Of a stretch of DNA of 64,000 bases, positions 8,105 through 16,578 are shown in pieces. Position 1 is the stretch's first letter. Every line of letters starts with the position of its first letter. Where the stretch lies: assembly GCF_023078375.1 (NCBI RefSeq), contig NZ_CP095554.1:1240001-1304000 (forward strand), written 5' to 3'. This stretch comes from Roseomonas gilardii subsp. gilardii (lineage in GTDB: Bacteria; Pseudomonadota; Alphaproteobacteria; Acetobacterales; Acetobacteraceae). A program made the translations under genes and the position numbers. The notes below the pieces were generated by a model that ran no database searches, was not told where the DNA came from, and saw nothing but the letters and a program-made list of their open reading frames with translations.

Positions 8105-9067
8105 TCATGCCCGCCGCGCGGCACCGAAACGGCGCAGGTGCCGCACGCCCGGCAGGGCGGTCAGCACGAGGTGATAGAGGGTCTTCGGCAGGTCCTGCCG
8201 CCAGGCATAGTGCCCGGACAGGAGAACACGCACCGCGTCGCGCCGGCGGTGGCCCAGGGCGTGCTCCAGCACCGCCTGGGGCGCGACGTCCCGCCAGAGC
8301 CGGTCACGGGCCTGGGCTTCGGCGGGCGACAGGTCGCGCAGGCCGGAGAGATAGTCGTAGAGCCGGGCCACGACATCGCCGCTCATACCATCCTCCCGCC
8401 GCGCCGGGAGGCGGTGGAGGCTGGTCGGCCGGCCGATGAAGGCGAAGGCATGGCCGCGATAGGCCACGGCCAGCCGGATGCCGAAATCCGTGTCGCCCGC
8501 CAGCCCGACCTCGGACACGTCGCGGTAGGCGATCTGGCGTGCGACATCACTGCGGATCAGGACGCCGTCGCGGGGGATCTGCCGCCACAGGGCGCAGACC
8601 AGCAGGTCATAGCGGATCCCGGTCTCGGCGGCGATCCGCCGGTGGCGCCCGTTGTGGCGCGCCGTATCCTCGGCAGAGAATTCCCCGGAGGCCAGGATGC
8701 AGTGCTGGATGCCATAGGCGGCGATCACATCGGGGTTGGAGCGGTAGGCGGCGTCCAGCGCCGTGATGGCGCCGGGGAGGAGCGCGTGGTCGTCCTGCAG
8801 GATGACCAGCCTTTCGCCCCGTGCGCGGTCGATCAGCCGGTTCAGGCTGCCGCTGGCGTCGGAGGCGGGTGGGTTGTGCCAGTGGCGGAGGGTGATACCC
8901 GCCGGCAGCGGTAGGGCGCGCAGCAGCCTGCCCACCTCGTCACCCGGCGAACTGTCGCAGACATCGATCTCCAGGGGCCGGTGATCCTGCTCCAGGCAGG
9001 AATTCAGCGCCTGCAGCAGCGAAGTCCGGCCGCAGGCCGGGATGCCGATGGTGATGAGACCGCTCAT
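8105..9067 (-). CDS. Family 2-like glycosyltransferase
   Basis: This 320-aa protein has the GT-A fold pattern of family 2: TIGIPACGRTSLLQALNSCL at the N-terminus and an acidic metal/nucleotide site written as LQDDHALL instead of the usual DxD, near residue 100. Later, GDTDFGIRLA resembles the acceptor-side region. Start ATG 9067 (MSGLITIGIP) fits the domain; upstream codons do not. It likely transfers the sugar made by the neighbouring rfbF, methyltransferase and epimerase products onto a lipid or protein acceptor at the cytoplasmic face of the membrane. No transmembrane segment is evident. Donor and acceptor are unknown. Confidence 0.8.
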   Translation of the reverse strand: MSGLITIGIPACGRTSLLQALNSCLEQDHRPLEIDVCDSSPGDEVGRLLRALPLPAGITLRHWHNPPASDASGSLNRLIDRARGERLVILQDDHALLPGAITALDAAYRSNPDVIAAYGIQHCILASGEFSAEDTARHNGRHRRIAAETGIRYDLLVCALWRQIPRDGVLIRSDVARQIAYRDVSEVGLAGDTDFGIRLAVAYRGHAFAFIGRPTSLHRLPARREDGMSGDVVARLYDYLSGLRDLSPAEAQARDRLWRDVAPQAVLEHALGHRRRDAVRVLLSGHYAWRQDLPKTLYHLVLTALPGVRHLRRFGAARRA

Positions 9068-9137
9068 GTCCTGCGTCCGCGCCTCACGTCCCGCCCTTCC
9101 GATCCGTCCCGCGCGCGATCCCGGCCTGTTCCCGGAC

Positions 9138-9172
9138 ATGCCATGGGCGGGTTCGCCACCCGCCCATGGCAT
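9138..9172 (-). terminator. 35-bp perfect hairpin inside the sugar operon
   Basis: A 15-bp perfect stem (ATGCCATGGGCGGGT with its complement) and a 5-base TCGCC loop start 6 bp after the methyltransferase stop codon on the minus strand. No U tract follows. It is strong enough to act as a terminator, attenuator or 3'-end stabiliser separating rfbF-methyltransferase from the glycosyltransferase-epimerase pair. Confidence 0.55.
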
Positions 9173-9178
9173 CCGGCC

Positions 9179-10465
9179 TCAGAGAACCTTCAGCTCCGGG
9201 ATCGGCACCACGAACTTCCCGCCCCATTCGCGGATCGCCGCCATCTGCTCGACGATCTCGTCCTTGAAGTTCCAGGGCAGGATCAGGACGTAGTCGGGCC
9301 TGGCGTCGAGGATCGCCTGCGGCGCCTTGATGGGGATCCGCACGCCCGGCAGGAGATGGCCCTGCTTGTGGTGGCTGCGGTCCACGGTGAAGGGGATCAG
9401 TTCCGGACCCACGCCGCAGTAGTTCAGCAGCGTGTTGCCCTTGGCCGGGGCGCCGTAGCCGGCGACAACCTTGCCCTCGGCCCGGGCCTGGATCAGGAAG
9501 CGCAGCAGGTCGCACTTGATCTTGACCGTGCTGGCCGCGAAGGCGCGGTAGGCGTCGAGGCCATAGAGCCCGTAATCCTTCTCGGCATCGCGGATCTTCT
9601 GCACCGAGGGCAGTTCCGGCAGCGCCGCGTTCCCGGCATGCCGGGCATAGACGCGCAGCGAGCCGCCATGGGTCGGCACTTCCTCGATGTCGAAGACGGC
9701 CAGGCCATGATCCGCCAGCGCCCGCTCCACCGCCAGCAGCGAGAGGTAGGAGAAGTGCTCGTGATAGATCGTGTCGAACTGGTTCTCCTGCATCAGCTTC
9801 AGCAGATGCGGGAATTCGAAGGTGACCACGCCGTCCGGCGCCAGGAGGATGCGGAAGCCCTCCAGGAAGTCGTGCATGTCGGGGACATGCGCCAGCACGT
9901 TGTTGGCGGACATCTGCTTCGGCGAATGGCCGGCGGCGCGCAGGCGGGTGGCCGTCTCGGTGCCGAAGAAGGCGACCTCGGTCGGGATGCCCTTGGCGAT
10001 CGCCTCCTGCGCCACGTTGGCGGCCGGATCGACGCCGAGAACCTTGATTCCCATCGCCTTGAAGAACTGCAGCAGGTAGCCGTCGTTGCTCGCGATCTCG
10101 ACCACCAGCGAATCCGGCGTCAGGCCGAAGCGCTCGGTCACGCGCTTGGCATAGGTCTCCGCATGGCGCAGCCAGGCGTCGGAAAAGGAGGAGAAATAGA
10201 GGTAGTCCCCGAAGATGGCCTGCGGCGTCTCGAACTCCGAGAGCTGCACCAGCTTGCAGTCGTCGCAGACGAAGGCATGCAGCGGGTAGAAGGGCTCCAT
10301 CGCATAGGCGCGGTCGGCCGGCACGAAGGAGTTCGCCAGCGGCGACATGTTGAGGTCGGAGAAGGTGGTGCGCAGCGGGGCGTTGCAGAGGCGGCAGCAG
10401 CCGGCCTTGGCGGTCGCGGCGACAAGCTGTTCGGTCATCACATTGTCCATCGTTGCGCTTCTCAC
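9179..10465 (-). CDS. Class I SAM-dependent C-methyltransferase of nucleotide sugars
   Basis: This 428-aa protein has the three-part layout of sugar C-methyltransferases (TylC3/NovU type). An N-terminal zinc-binding region carries CRLCN and CDDCK pairs, a central SAM-binding domain has VVEIASNDGYLLQFF, and a C-terminal domain has GYGAPAKGNTLLNYCG. These enzymes methylate a carbon of a 4-keto sugar nucleotide. The GTG at 10465 overlaps the rfbF stop in a GTGA junction, which implies translational coupling; ATG 10450 is an alternative start. Coupling to a cytidylyltransferase suggests a CDP-linked branched sugar as substrate, which is inference. Confidence 0.85.
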   Translation of the reverse strand: MRSATMDNVMTEQLVAATAKAGCCRLCNAPLRTTFSDLNMSPLANSFVPADRAYAMEPFYPLHAFVCDDCKLVQLSEFETPQAIFGDYLYFSSFSDAWLRHAETYAKRVTERFGLTPDSLVVEIASNDGYLLQFFKAMGIKVLGVDPAANVAQEAIAKGIPTEVAFFGTETATRLRAAGHSPKQMSANNVLAHVPDMHDFLEGFRILLAPDGVVTFEFPHLLKLMQENQFDTIYHEHFSYLSLLAVERALADHGLAVFDIEEVPTHGGSLRVYARHAGNAALPELPSVQKIRDAEKDYGLYGLDAYRAFAASTVKIKCDLLRFLIQARAEGKVVAGYGAPAKGNTLLNYCGVGPELIPFTVDRSHHKQGHLLPGVRIPIKAPQAILDARPDYVLILPWNFKDEIVEQMAAIREWGGKFVVPIPELKVL

Positions 10466-11235
10466 CAGACCTTCCAGGGGGCTTGGCCGCTGGCCCAGAG
10501 TTCCTCCAGGTGCTTCTTGTCCTTCAGCGTGTCCATCGAATACCAGAAGCCCATGTGCTTGTAGGCCATGAGCTCGCCATCGCGGGCCAGGCCCTCCATG
10601 GGCGCTCGCTCGAAGATGGAGGCATCGCCGTCCAGATAGCGGAACACCTCCGGACCGAGCACGAAGAAGCCGCCATTGATGAGGTTGTTGTCGCCCAGGG
10701 GCTTCTCGCGGAACTGCGTCACGCGGTCGCCGTCGATCTCCAGCGAGCCGAAGCGGGCGGGCGGCGGCACGGCGGTGACCGTGGCATAGCGGCCATGGGC
10801 TTCGTGGAAGGCGATCGCCTGCCGGATATCGAGATCGGTGACGCCGTCGCCATAGGTCATGCAGAAGCTCTCACCCTCCAGGTGCTCACGCACCCGGCGG
10901 AGGCGGCCGCCGGTCATGGTGTCGATGCCGGTATCGACCAGGGTGATCTTCCAGGGTTCCGCCGTGTGCCGCAGCATGGTGGTCGTGCCCGAGGTCAGGT
11001 CCACCGTCAGGTCCGAGGCGTGCAGGTAGTAGTCGGCGAAATACTGCTTGATCATGTGGCCCTTGTAGCCGAGCGGGATCACGAACTCGGTGATTCCCGC
11101 CGCGGCATAGATCTTCATGATGTGCCACAGGATCGGGCGGCCCCCGACCTCCACCATCGGCTTGGGGCGCGTATCGGTTTCTTCCATCAGGCGCGTGCCG
11201 TAGCCGCCTGACAGGATGACCGCCTTTCTAACCAT
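10462..11235 (-). CDS. rfbF: Glucose-1-phosphate cytidylyltransferase
   Basis: RfbF makes CDP-glucose from CTP and glucose-1-phosphate, the entry to CDP-deoxysugars. The 257-aa protein begins VRKAVILSGGYGTRLMEETDTRPKPM with the nucleotidyltransferase signature GGYGTRL and the Lys-Pro-Met substrate loop. It contains the cytidylyltransferase-typical TYGDGVTDLD, FREKPLGDNNLINGGFFV and MGFWYSMDTLKDK motifs. Its length equals that of the Salmonella-type enzyme. It is the first gene of the minus-strand sugar operon, downstream of an AT-rich 462-bp gap that probably holds its promoter. Confidence 0.93.
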   Translation of the reverse strand: MVRKAVILSGGYGTRLMEETDTRPKPMVEVGGRPILWHIMKIYAAAGITEFVIPLGYKGHMIKQYFADYYLHASDLTVDLTSGTTTMLRHTAEPWKITLVDTGIDTMTGGRLRRVREHLEGESFCMTYGDGVTDLDIRQAIAFHEAHGRYATVTAVPPPARFGSLEIDGDRVTQFREKPLGDNNLINGGFFVLGPEVFRYLDGDASIFERAPMEGLARDGELMAYKHMGFWYSMDTLKDKKHLEELWASGQAPWKVW

Positions 11236-11697
11236 GAGCCGACTTCTCCTCGGTATTCACAACGCACGCGCCTGAGGCATCCACGCGGCGAGGCGTATCA
11301 TCCCCGTTGCGTAGACGATTTAAAGAGACGATACCGGCCGAACCTGCGGATTTCTAGCCTGAATTGCGCCGCGGAAATCTTTATGCGCAGGAATCTCATA
11401 AATAAAACGTTTTTCACTATCGCGTGATCTGGGCTACCGCCGGCCTGAGCCCCCTGGAACACCGGGGAAAGGCGCCGGAACAGGGGGCTTGGTGCCGATT
11501 CGTTCCTTCCCCTCTGATGTCGGAGGCTGAAGTCCTGAAAACCGGACCGTGTGGACCGGGCGGTTTTCCTCCCGCACAGGGGGCGGGAAGCCGCCAGTCT
11601 CTCCCTCTCAGGGCAAGAACAGAGCCCCCGGTGGCATTTCCGGCTGGACTCCGGTGCGGCCCCTGACGACCCTACCAGGGTTGCCGGGGAACCCGCC
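11236..11697. other. Intergenic region between rfbF and ldhA
   Basis: I see no gene in these 462 bp between divergent rfbF and ldhA. A relatively AT-rich stretch at about 11310-11430 includes the palindrome AAAACGTTTT (11404-11413) and probably carries rfbF and ldhA promoters. Inverted arms GAAAACCG (11537-11544) and CGGTTTTC (11561-11568) lie upstream of ldhA. No confident -35/-10 pair could be assigned. Confidence 0.4.
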
Positions 11698-12696
11698 ATG
11701 AAAGTCGCCGTGTTCAGTGCCAAGCGCTATGACCGGATGCTGCTGACCGAGGCCAACCAGCGCCACGGCCACGCGCTGACCTTCCAGGAAACGATGCTGG
11801 AGCCGGAGACGGTCATCCTGGCCGCCGGCTATCCGGCCGTCAGCGTCTTCGTGAACGACAGGGTGGATGCCGGGGTGCTCGCCGCCCTGGCCGGGGGCGG
11901 CACCCGGCTGGTCGCTACCCGTTCGACCGGCTTCAACCAGATCGACCTGGAGGCCGCCCGGGAGCATGGCATCCGGGTGGTCCGGGTGACAGACTATTCA
12001 CCCTATTCCGTGGCCGAGTTCGCGGTCGGCCTGCTGCTGACCCTGAACCGCCGAATCCACCGGGCCTATGAGCGCACCCGCAGCGGCAATTTCGAGCTGG
12101 ACGGGCTGATGGGCTTCGATCTGCATGGCCGTACCGTCGGGGTGATCGGCACAGGCAAGATCGGCAAGGTCTTCGCCGGCATCATGCGCGGCTTCGGCTG
12201 CACCGTCCTGGGCCATGATGTCCATCCGGACCCGGCGTTCGAGGCGATGGGCGGCCGCTATGTCCCGGTGGAGCGGCTGATGCGGGAGAGCGACATCGTA
12301 TCCCTGCACTGCCCGCTGACGCCGGAAACCCGCCACATCGTCAACGCGGGCAGCCTGTCCCTGGTGAAGCCCGGGCTGATCCTGGTGAACACCAGCCGCG
12401 GCGGGCTGGTGGACACCAGCGCAGCCATCGATGCGCTGAAAAGCGGCCTGCTGGGCGGCCTGGCCATCGATGTGTACGAGCAGGAGGCCGACCTGTTCTT
12501 CCGCGACCTGTCGAGCGACATCATCGCCGATGACGTGATCCAGCGCCTCGTCTCCTTCCCCAATGTGCTGCTGACCGGCCACCAGGCCTTCTTCACCCGG
12601 GAGGCGATCGGCACGATCTGCGAGACCACGCTGGAAAGCATCAGTGCCTTCGAGCGTGGCGAACCCCTGGTCAACGAGATCCACGCCCCGGACTGA
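11698..12696 (+). CDS. ldhA: D-lactate dehydrogenase (2-hydroxyacid dehydrogenase)
   Basis: This enzyme reduces pyruvate to D-lactate with NADH, or the reverse. The 332-aa protein has the length of fermentative LdhA. It shows the D-2-hydroxyacid dehydrogenase fold with the NAD motif GVIGTGKIG (148-156) and the catalytic trio Arg234 (NTSRGG), Glu263 (DVYEQE) and His295 (TGHQAFFT). The DVYEQEADLFFRDLS segment is typical of LdhA rather than glycerate or phosphoglycerate dehydrogenases. ATG 11698 follows a weak purine-rich stretch. The gene is flanked by a divergent sugar operon and followed by a GC hairpin, so it is probably monocistronic. Confidence 0.9.
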   Translation: MKVAVFSAKRYDRMLLTEANQRHGHALTFQETMLEPETVILAAGYPAVSVFVNDRVDAGVLAALAGGGTRLVATRSTGFNQIDLEAAREHGIRVVRVTDYSPYSVAEFAVGLLLTLNRRIHRAYERTRSGNFELDGLMGFDLHGRTVGVIGTGKIGKVFAGIMRGFGCTVLGHDVHPDPAFEAMGGRYVPVERLMRESDIVSLHCPLTPETRHIVNAGSLSLVKPGLILVNTSRGGLVDTSAAIDALKSGLLGGLAIDVYEQEADLFFRDLSSDIIADDVIQRLVSFPNVLLTGHQAFFTREAIGTICETTLESISAFERGEPLVNEIHAPD

Positions 12697-12711
12697 GGAC
12701 GGCTTTTTCCG

Positions 12712-12732
12712 GCCCCCGGCGGTGCCGGGGGC
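12712..12732 (+). terminator. Hairpin downstream of ldhA
   Basis: A perfect 9-bp stem (GCCCCCGGC / GCCGGGGGC) with a GGT loop lies 15 bp after the ldhA stop. No T tract follows it. Confidence 0.5.
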
Positions 12733-12806
12733 GCCTGGGTCCGTTTCTTGCTGTGAGACAGAAGTCTGCTACAGCCTCTTTTCGAGGCCGCACCGAGAGA
12801 CCGCCC

Positions 12807-15800
12807 ATGACGCTGCACGTCGCGCTGAACCACCGCACGTCCTACCGCTATGACAGGCCAGTCAACCTCGGCCCCCAGACCATCCGCCTGCGGCCGGCGC
12901 CGCATGCGCGGACCCCGGTCGTCTCCTACAACCTGACGGTCGAGCCCAAGCCGCATTTCATCAACTGGATGCAGGACCCCTCGGGCAATTTCCAGGCCCG
13001 GGTGGTCTTTCCGGAGCGGGTCACACATTTCGACGTGACCGTGGACCTCGTCGCCGACATGGCGACCATCAACCCCTTCGACTTCTTTCTGGAGCCCCAG
13101 GCGGAGACCTGGCCCTTCTCCTACGATCCGGTGCTGGCGGAGGAGCTGGCGCCCTATCGCCGGATGGATGCGCCCGGGCCGCTGCTCCAGGCGCTGATCG
13201 ACGGGGTGCCGAAGACCGAGCAGCGCACCGTGGACATGCTCGTGGGGCTGAACCAGAAGGTCCAGGGGCAGATCGCCTATATCGTGCGCATGGAGCCCGG
13301 TGTCTGGACACCGGAGGAGACGCTGGGCAACGCCCGGGGCTCTTGCCGCGACAGCGCCTGGGTGCTGGTGCAGCTCCTGCGCAACCTGGGCTTCGCCGCC
13401 CGCTTCGTCTCCGGCTACCTGATCCAGCTGACCGCCGATGTGAAGTCCATCACCGGCCCCACCGGCCCGGAGGCCGACTTCACCGACCTGCATGCCTGGT
13501 GCGAGGTCTATCTGCCCGGTGCGGGCTGGGTCGGGCTGGACGCCACCTCCGGGCTGATGGCGGGGGAGGGGCATATCCCCCTCGCCGCCACGCCGGAGCC
13601 CTCCTCGGCCGCGCCGATCAGCGGGCTGATCGGGAAGTGCGAGACGGTCTTCGACTTCGCCATGTCGGTGACCCGCGTGGCCGAGACGCCGCGCACCACC
13701 AGGCCCTACACCGAGGCGGCGTGGCAGGGCATCCTCCAGGCCGGGCGGGAGGTGGACCGGCAATTGGAGGCCGGCGGCGTGCGCCTGACCATGGGCGGCG
13801 AGCCGACCTTCATCGCCGCCGACGACATGGACGGCGCCGAGTGGAACACCGATGCCCTGGGCCCGACCAAGCGCGCCTATGCCGGGCGGCTGATGCGGCG
13901 GCTGGCGAAGCTCTGGTCGCCGGGCATGGTCCTGCAGCACACGGTGGGCAAGCATTATCCGGGCGAGCAGCTCCCGCGCTGGGCGCTGCACTGCCACTGG
14001 CGCAAGGATGGCGAACCGGTCTGGACCGACCCCGCCCTGCTGGCCTCGGACGACGACCGCGACAATGCCACCGCCGGGGATGCCCGGCGCTTCGGCCGGG
14101 CGCTGGCGGAGCGGCTGCAGGTGGACCCCGCGCTGGTGCAGGGCGCCTATGAGGACATCCACTATTATCTGTGGCGCGAGCACCGGCTGCCGGCCAATGT
14201 CATCGCCGAGGATGCGAAGCTCAAGGACCCGCTGGAGCGGGACCGCCTCGCCCGCGTCTATGGCCAGGGGCTGAATGCCGAGGTCGGCAGCGTGCTGCCG
14301 CTGCGCCGCATCGCCCTGGACGGGGTGAAGCGCTGGCAGTCCGGCCGCTGGTTCGTGCGGGGTGAGCATATCTTCCTGGTGCCGGGCGACAGTTCCATCG
14401 GCTTCCGCCTGCCCTTGCAGAGCCTGCCCTGGGTCAGCGACGGCAAGCGCCCCCTGGAGGTGGAGCGCGATCCCTTCGCCCCGCTCGGCACCCTGCCACC
14501 GCATCCGCGCCATGCCGGCCAGCCGGTGCAGCATGTCGGCCGCGGCAGCAATGGCGGCCCCGGCGCGGCGCCCTTCGGCCCGCTGGGCCAGCGCGTCGCC
14601 GGACCCGATGGTGATGGGCTGGAAGGCCCCTATGCCAGCGATCCGGGCCCTCTGCCGCGCACGCGCGGCCTCAGCCCCGGCGGCAACGGCACCGGCAACG
14701 GCTACACGCCCCCGGCGGCGGACTGGCGGCCGGAGGTCGGGCGCGAGGAGCCGGATGTGGTCCGCACCGCCCTGACCGTCGAGGCGCGGGGCGGCATCCT
14801 GCATGTCTTCTTCCCGCCCCTCACCGAGGCGGAGGACTGGCTCGATCTTTGCGCCGCGGTCGAGGACACGGCGGCGGAGTTCGGCCGCAAGGTCTTCCTG
14901 GAAGGCTACCCGCCGCCGCGCGACCCGCGCCTGCTGTCCTTCTCCGTCACCCCGGACCCGGGCGTGATCGAGGTGAACGTGCATCCCTCGGCGAGCTGGG
15001 ACGAGCATATCGGGCGTTCGGAACAGCTCTACGAGGAAGCACGCCAGACCGGGTTGATCGCCGAGAAGTTCCTGCTCGACGGCCGCCATGTCGGCACCGG
15101 CGGCGGCAACCATGTGGTGATGGGGGCGGAACGCGCGGCCGACAGCCCCTTCCTGCGCCGGCCCGACCTGCTGAAGTCGATGCTGGGCTTCTGGCACAAC
15201 CATCCCAGCCTCTCCTACCTGTTCAGCGGCCTCTTCATCGGCCCCTTCTCGCAGCACCCGCGCGTGGACGAGGCGCGGGAGGACAGCGTGAACGAGCTGG
15301 AGATCGCCTTCGGCGAGGTGTCGCGCGACCGCCCGACGCCGCCCTGGCTCACCGACCGGCTGTTCCGCAACATCCTCGCGGACATGACGGGCAACACGCA
15401 CCGCACCGAGTTCTGCATCGACAAGCTCTATGCGCCGGAAAGCGCCTCCGGCCGCCTCGGGCTCGTGGAATACCGGGCGCTGGAGATGCCGCCGCACCAC
15501 CAGATGTCGGCGGCGCAGATCCTGCTGATGCGCGCCTGCATCGCGGCCTTCTGGCAGCGGCCCTATGAGCGCCGCCTGGTGCGCTGGGGCACACGGCTGC
15601 ATGACGACTTCATGCTGCCGCATTTCGTGGAGCAGGATTTCCGCGACGCGCTGGAGGAACTGCGCGCGATGGGCGCGCCGCTCGACCTGGAGTGGTTCCG
15701 GCCACATTTCGAGTTCCGCTTCCCGCAGATTGGCGAGGTCTCGCTGCGCGGCATGACCCTCGGCCTGCGCCATGCGCTGGAGCCCTGGCACTCGCTGGGG

Positions 15801-16262
15801 GAGGAACCCGGCATCGGCGGCACAGTGCGCTATGTGGACAGTTCGCCGGAGCGCGTGCAGGCCCAGTTGTCGGGCTGGGTGGAGGAACGCTTCATCCTCG
15901 CCTGCAACGGCCGCGCCGTGCCGCTCACCGCGACGGAGCGGCAGGGCGAGTATGTCGGCGGCGTGCGCTTCAAGGCCTGGAACCCGCCATCCTCGCTGCA
16001 CCCCACGGTGCGGGCGCAGTCGCCCCTGGTCTTCGATATCTATGACCGCTGGACGGGGCGTTCCCTGGGCGGGCTGACGCATCACGTCGCGCATCCGGGC
16101 GGCCGCAACTACGACACGAGGCCGGTGAACGCGAACGAGGCCGAGGCGCGCCGACGCACCCGCTTCTTCTCCGTCGGCCACACGCCGGGCCCGATGGCGG
16201 AGCCGGTGCCCTCGGTCGGGCTGGAGCATCCGCGCACGCTGGACCTGCGCCGGCCGGTCTGA
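12807..16262 (+). CDS. Transglutaminase-like / DUF2126 family protein
   Basis: This 1151-aa cytoplasmic-looking protein has no signal peptide. Residues 1-90 are the bacterial transglutaminase N-terminal beta domain (LHVALNHRTSYRYDRPV). A transglutaminase core at about 160-260 carries the Cys in ARGSCRDSAW, the His in DLHAWCEVYLP and the Asp in GLDATSG. The remainder, starting near LTMGGEPTFIAADD and ending near HPGGRNYDTRPVN, is the DUF2126 region, with a low-complexity Gly/Pro linker around residues 580-640. In many genomes this gene sits with DUF403 and circularly permuted ATP-grasp genes implicated in peptide-type modification. Those partners are not in this window. The catalytic triad is intact, so protease or amidase activity is likely; the substrate is unknown. 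Confidence 0.88.
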   Translation: MTLHVALNHRTSYRYDRPVNLGPQTIRLRPAPHARTPVVSYNLTVEPKPHFINWMQDPSGNFQARVVFPERVTHFDVTVDLVADMATINPFDFFLEPQAETWPFSYDPVLAEELAPYRRMDAPGPLLQALIDGVPKTEQRTVDMLVGLNQKVQGQIAYIVRMEPGVWTPEETLGNARGSCRDSAWVLVQLLRNLGFAARFVSGYLIQLTADVKSITGPTGPEADFTDLHAWCEVYLPGAGWVGLDATSGLMAGEGHIPLAATPEPSSAAPISGLIGKCETVFDFAMSVTRVAETPRTTRPYTEAAWQGILQAGREVDRQLEAGGVRLTMGGEPTFIAADDMDGAEWNTDALGPTKRAYAGRLMRRLAKLWSPGMVLQHTVGKHYPGEQLPRWALHCHWRKDGEPVWTDPALLASDDDRDNATAGDARRFGRALAERLQVDPALVQGAYEDIHYYLWREHRLPANVIAEDAKLKDPLERDRLARVYGQGLNAEVGSVLPLRRIALDGVKRWQSGRWFVRGEHIFLVPGDSSIGFRLPLQSLPWVSDGKRPLEVERDPFAPLGTLPPHPRHAGQPVQHVGRGSNGGPGAAPFGPLGQRVAGPDGDGLEGPYASDPGPLPRTRGLSPGGNGTGNGYTPPAADWRPEVGREEPDVVRTALTVEARGGILHVFFPPLTEAEDWLDLCAAVEDTAAEFGRKVFLEGYPPPRDPRLLSFSVTPDPGVIEVNVHPSASWDEHIGRSEQLYEEARQTGLIAEKFLLDGRHVGTGGGNHVVMGAERAADSPFLRRPDLLKSMLGFWHNHPSLSYLFSGLFIGPFSQHPRVDEAREDSVNELEIAFGEVSRDRPTPPWLTDRLFRNILADMTGNTHRTEFCIDKLYAPESASGRLGLVEYRALEMPPHHQMSAAQILLMRACIAAFWQRPYERRLVRWGTRLHDDFMLPHFVEQDFRDALEELRAMGAPLDLEWFRPHFEFRFPQIGEVSLRGMTLGLRHALEPWHSLGEEPGIGGTVRYVDSSPERVQAQLSGWVEERFILACNGRAVPLTATERQGEYVGGVRFKAWNPPSSLHPTVRAQSPLVFDIYDRWTGRSLGGLTHHVAHPGGRNYDTRPVNANEAEARRRTRFFSVGHTPGPMAEPVPSVGLEHPRTLDLRRPV

Positions 16263-16427
16263 CCGTCCCGCCGCCCGGGGCGCCTCTTCCGGGTACCCCT
16301 TGGGCGGCGGCGGCCCCGGCGGGCCGCCCCGGCCGGACCGGCTGGATGAAATTCCCAGGACCTTCCAGATCCCCTCCGCCGCATCCGTGCGGTGGGGGGA
16401 AGGGGCTCCCCGACGGCCCCTTGTTAA

Positions 16428-16442
16428 TGCGAGTTGTTCTCA
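16428..16442. promoter_or_regulatory. Fur-like box upstream of the siderophore operon
   Basis: TGCGAGTTGTTCTCA lies within a larger palindrome at 16424-16446 (TTAATG...CATTAA). It matches the 7-1-7 Fur-type form TGAGAATTATTCTCA at 12 of 15 positions and lies about 135 bp before the first gene. Iron repression of the operon is inferred. The rest of the gap 16263-16578 holds GC-rich inverted repeats after the DUF2126 gene (arms 16269-16277 and 16303-16311) and no gene. Confidence 0.65.
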
Positions 16443-16578
16443 TTAAAACGCGGCCCCGATGTGGATGAGCCCTTTCCCGGGGCATGACCGGCCGCGAGCG
16501 AACGTGGGTCCGGGTTCATCCGCGCGTACAAGGATCGGCCCTCCCGGCCATCCACAGGTCCAGCGGACGGAACAACGC

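Noticed and set aside
12258-16229. A 1323-codon open frame on the minus strand opposite ldhA and the transglutaminase gene
   Set aside because: It is a by-product of high GC in the opposite frame. The plus-strand genes have clear catalytic motifs, and this frame has low-complexity Arg/Gly/His composition and no recognisable domain.
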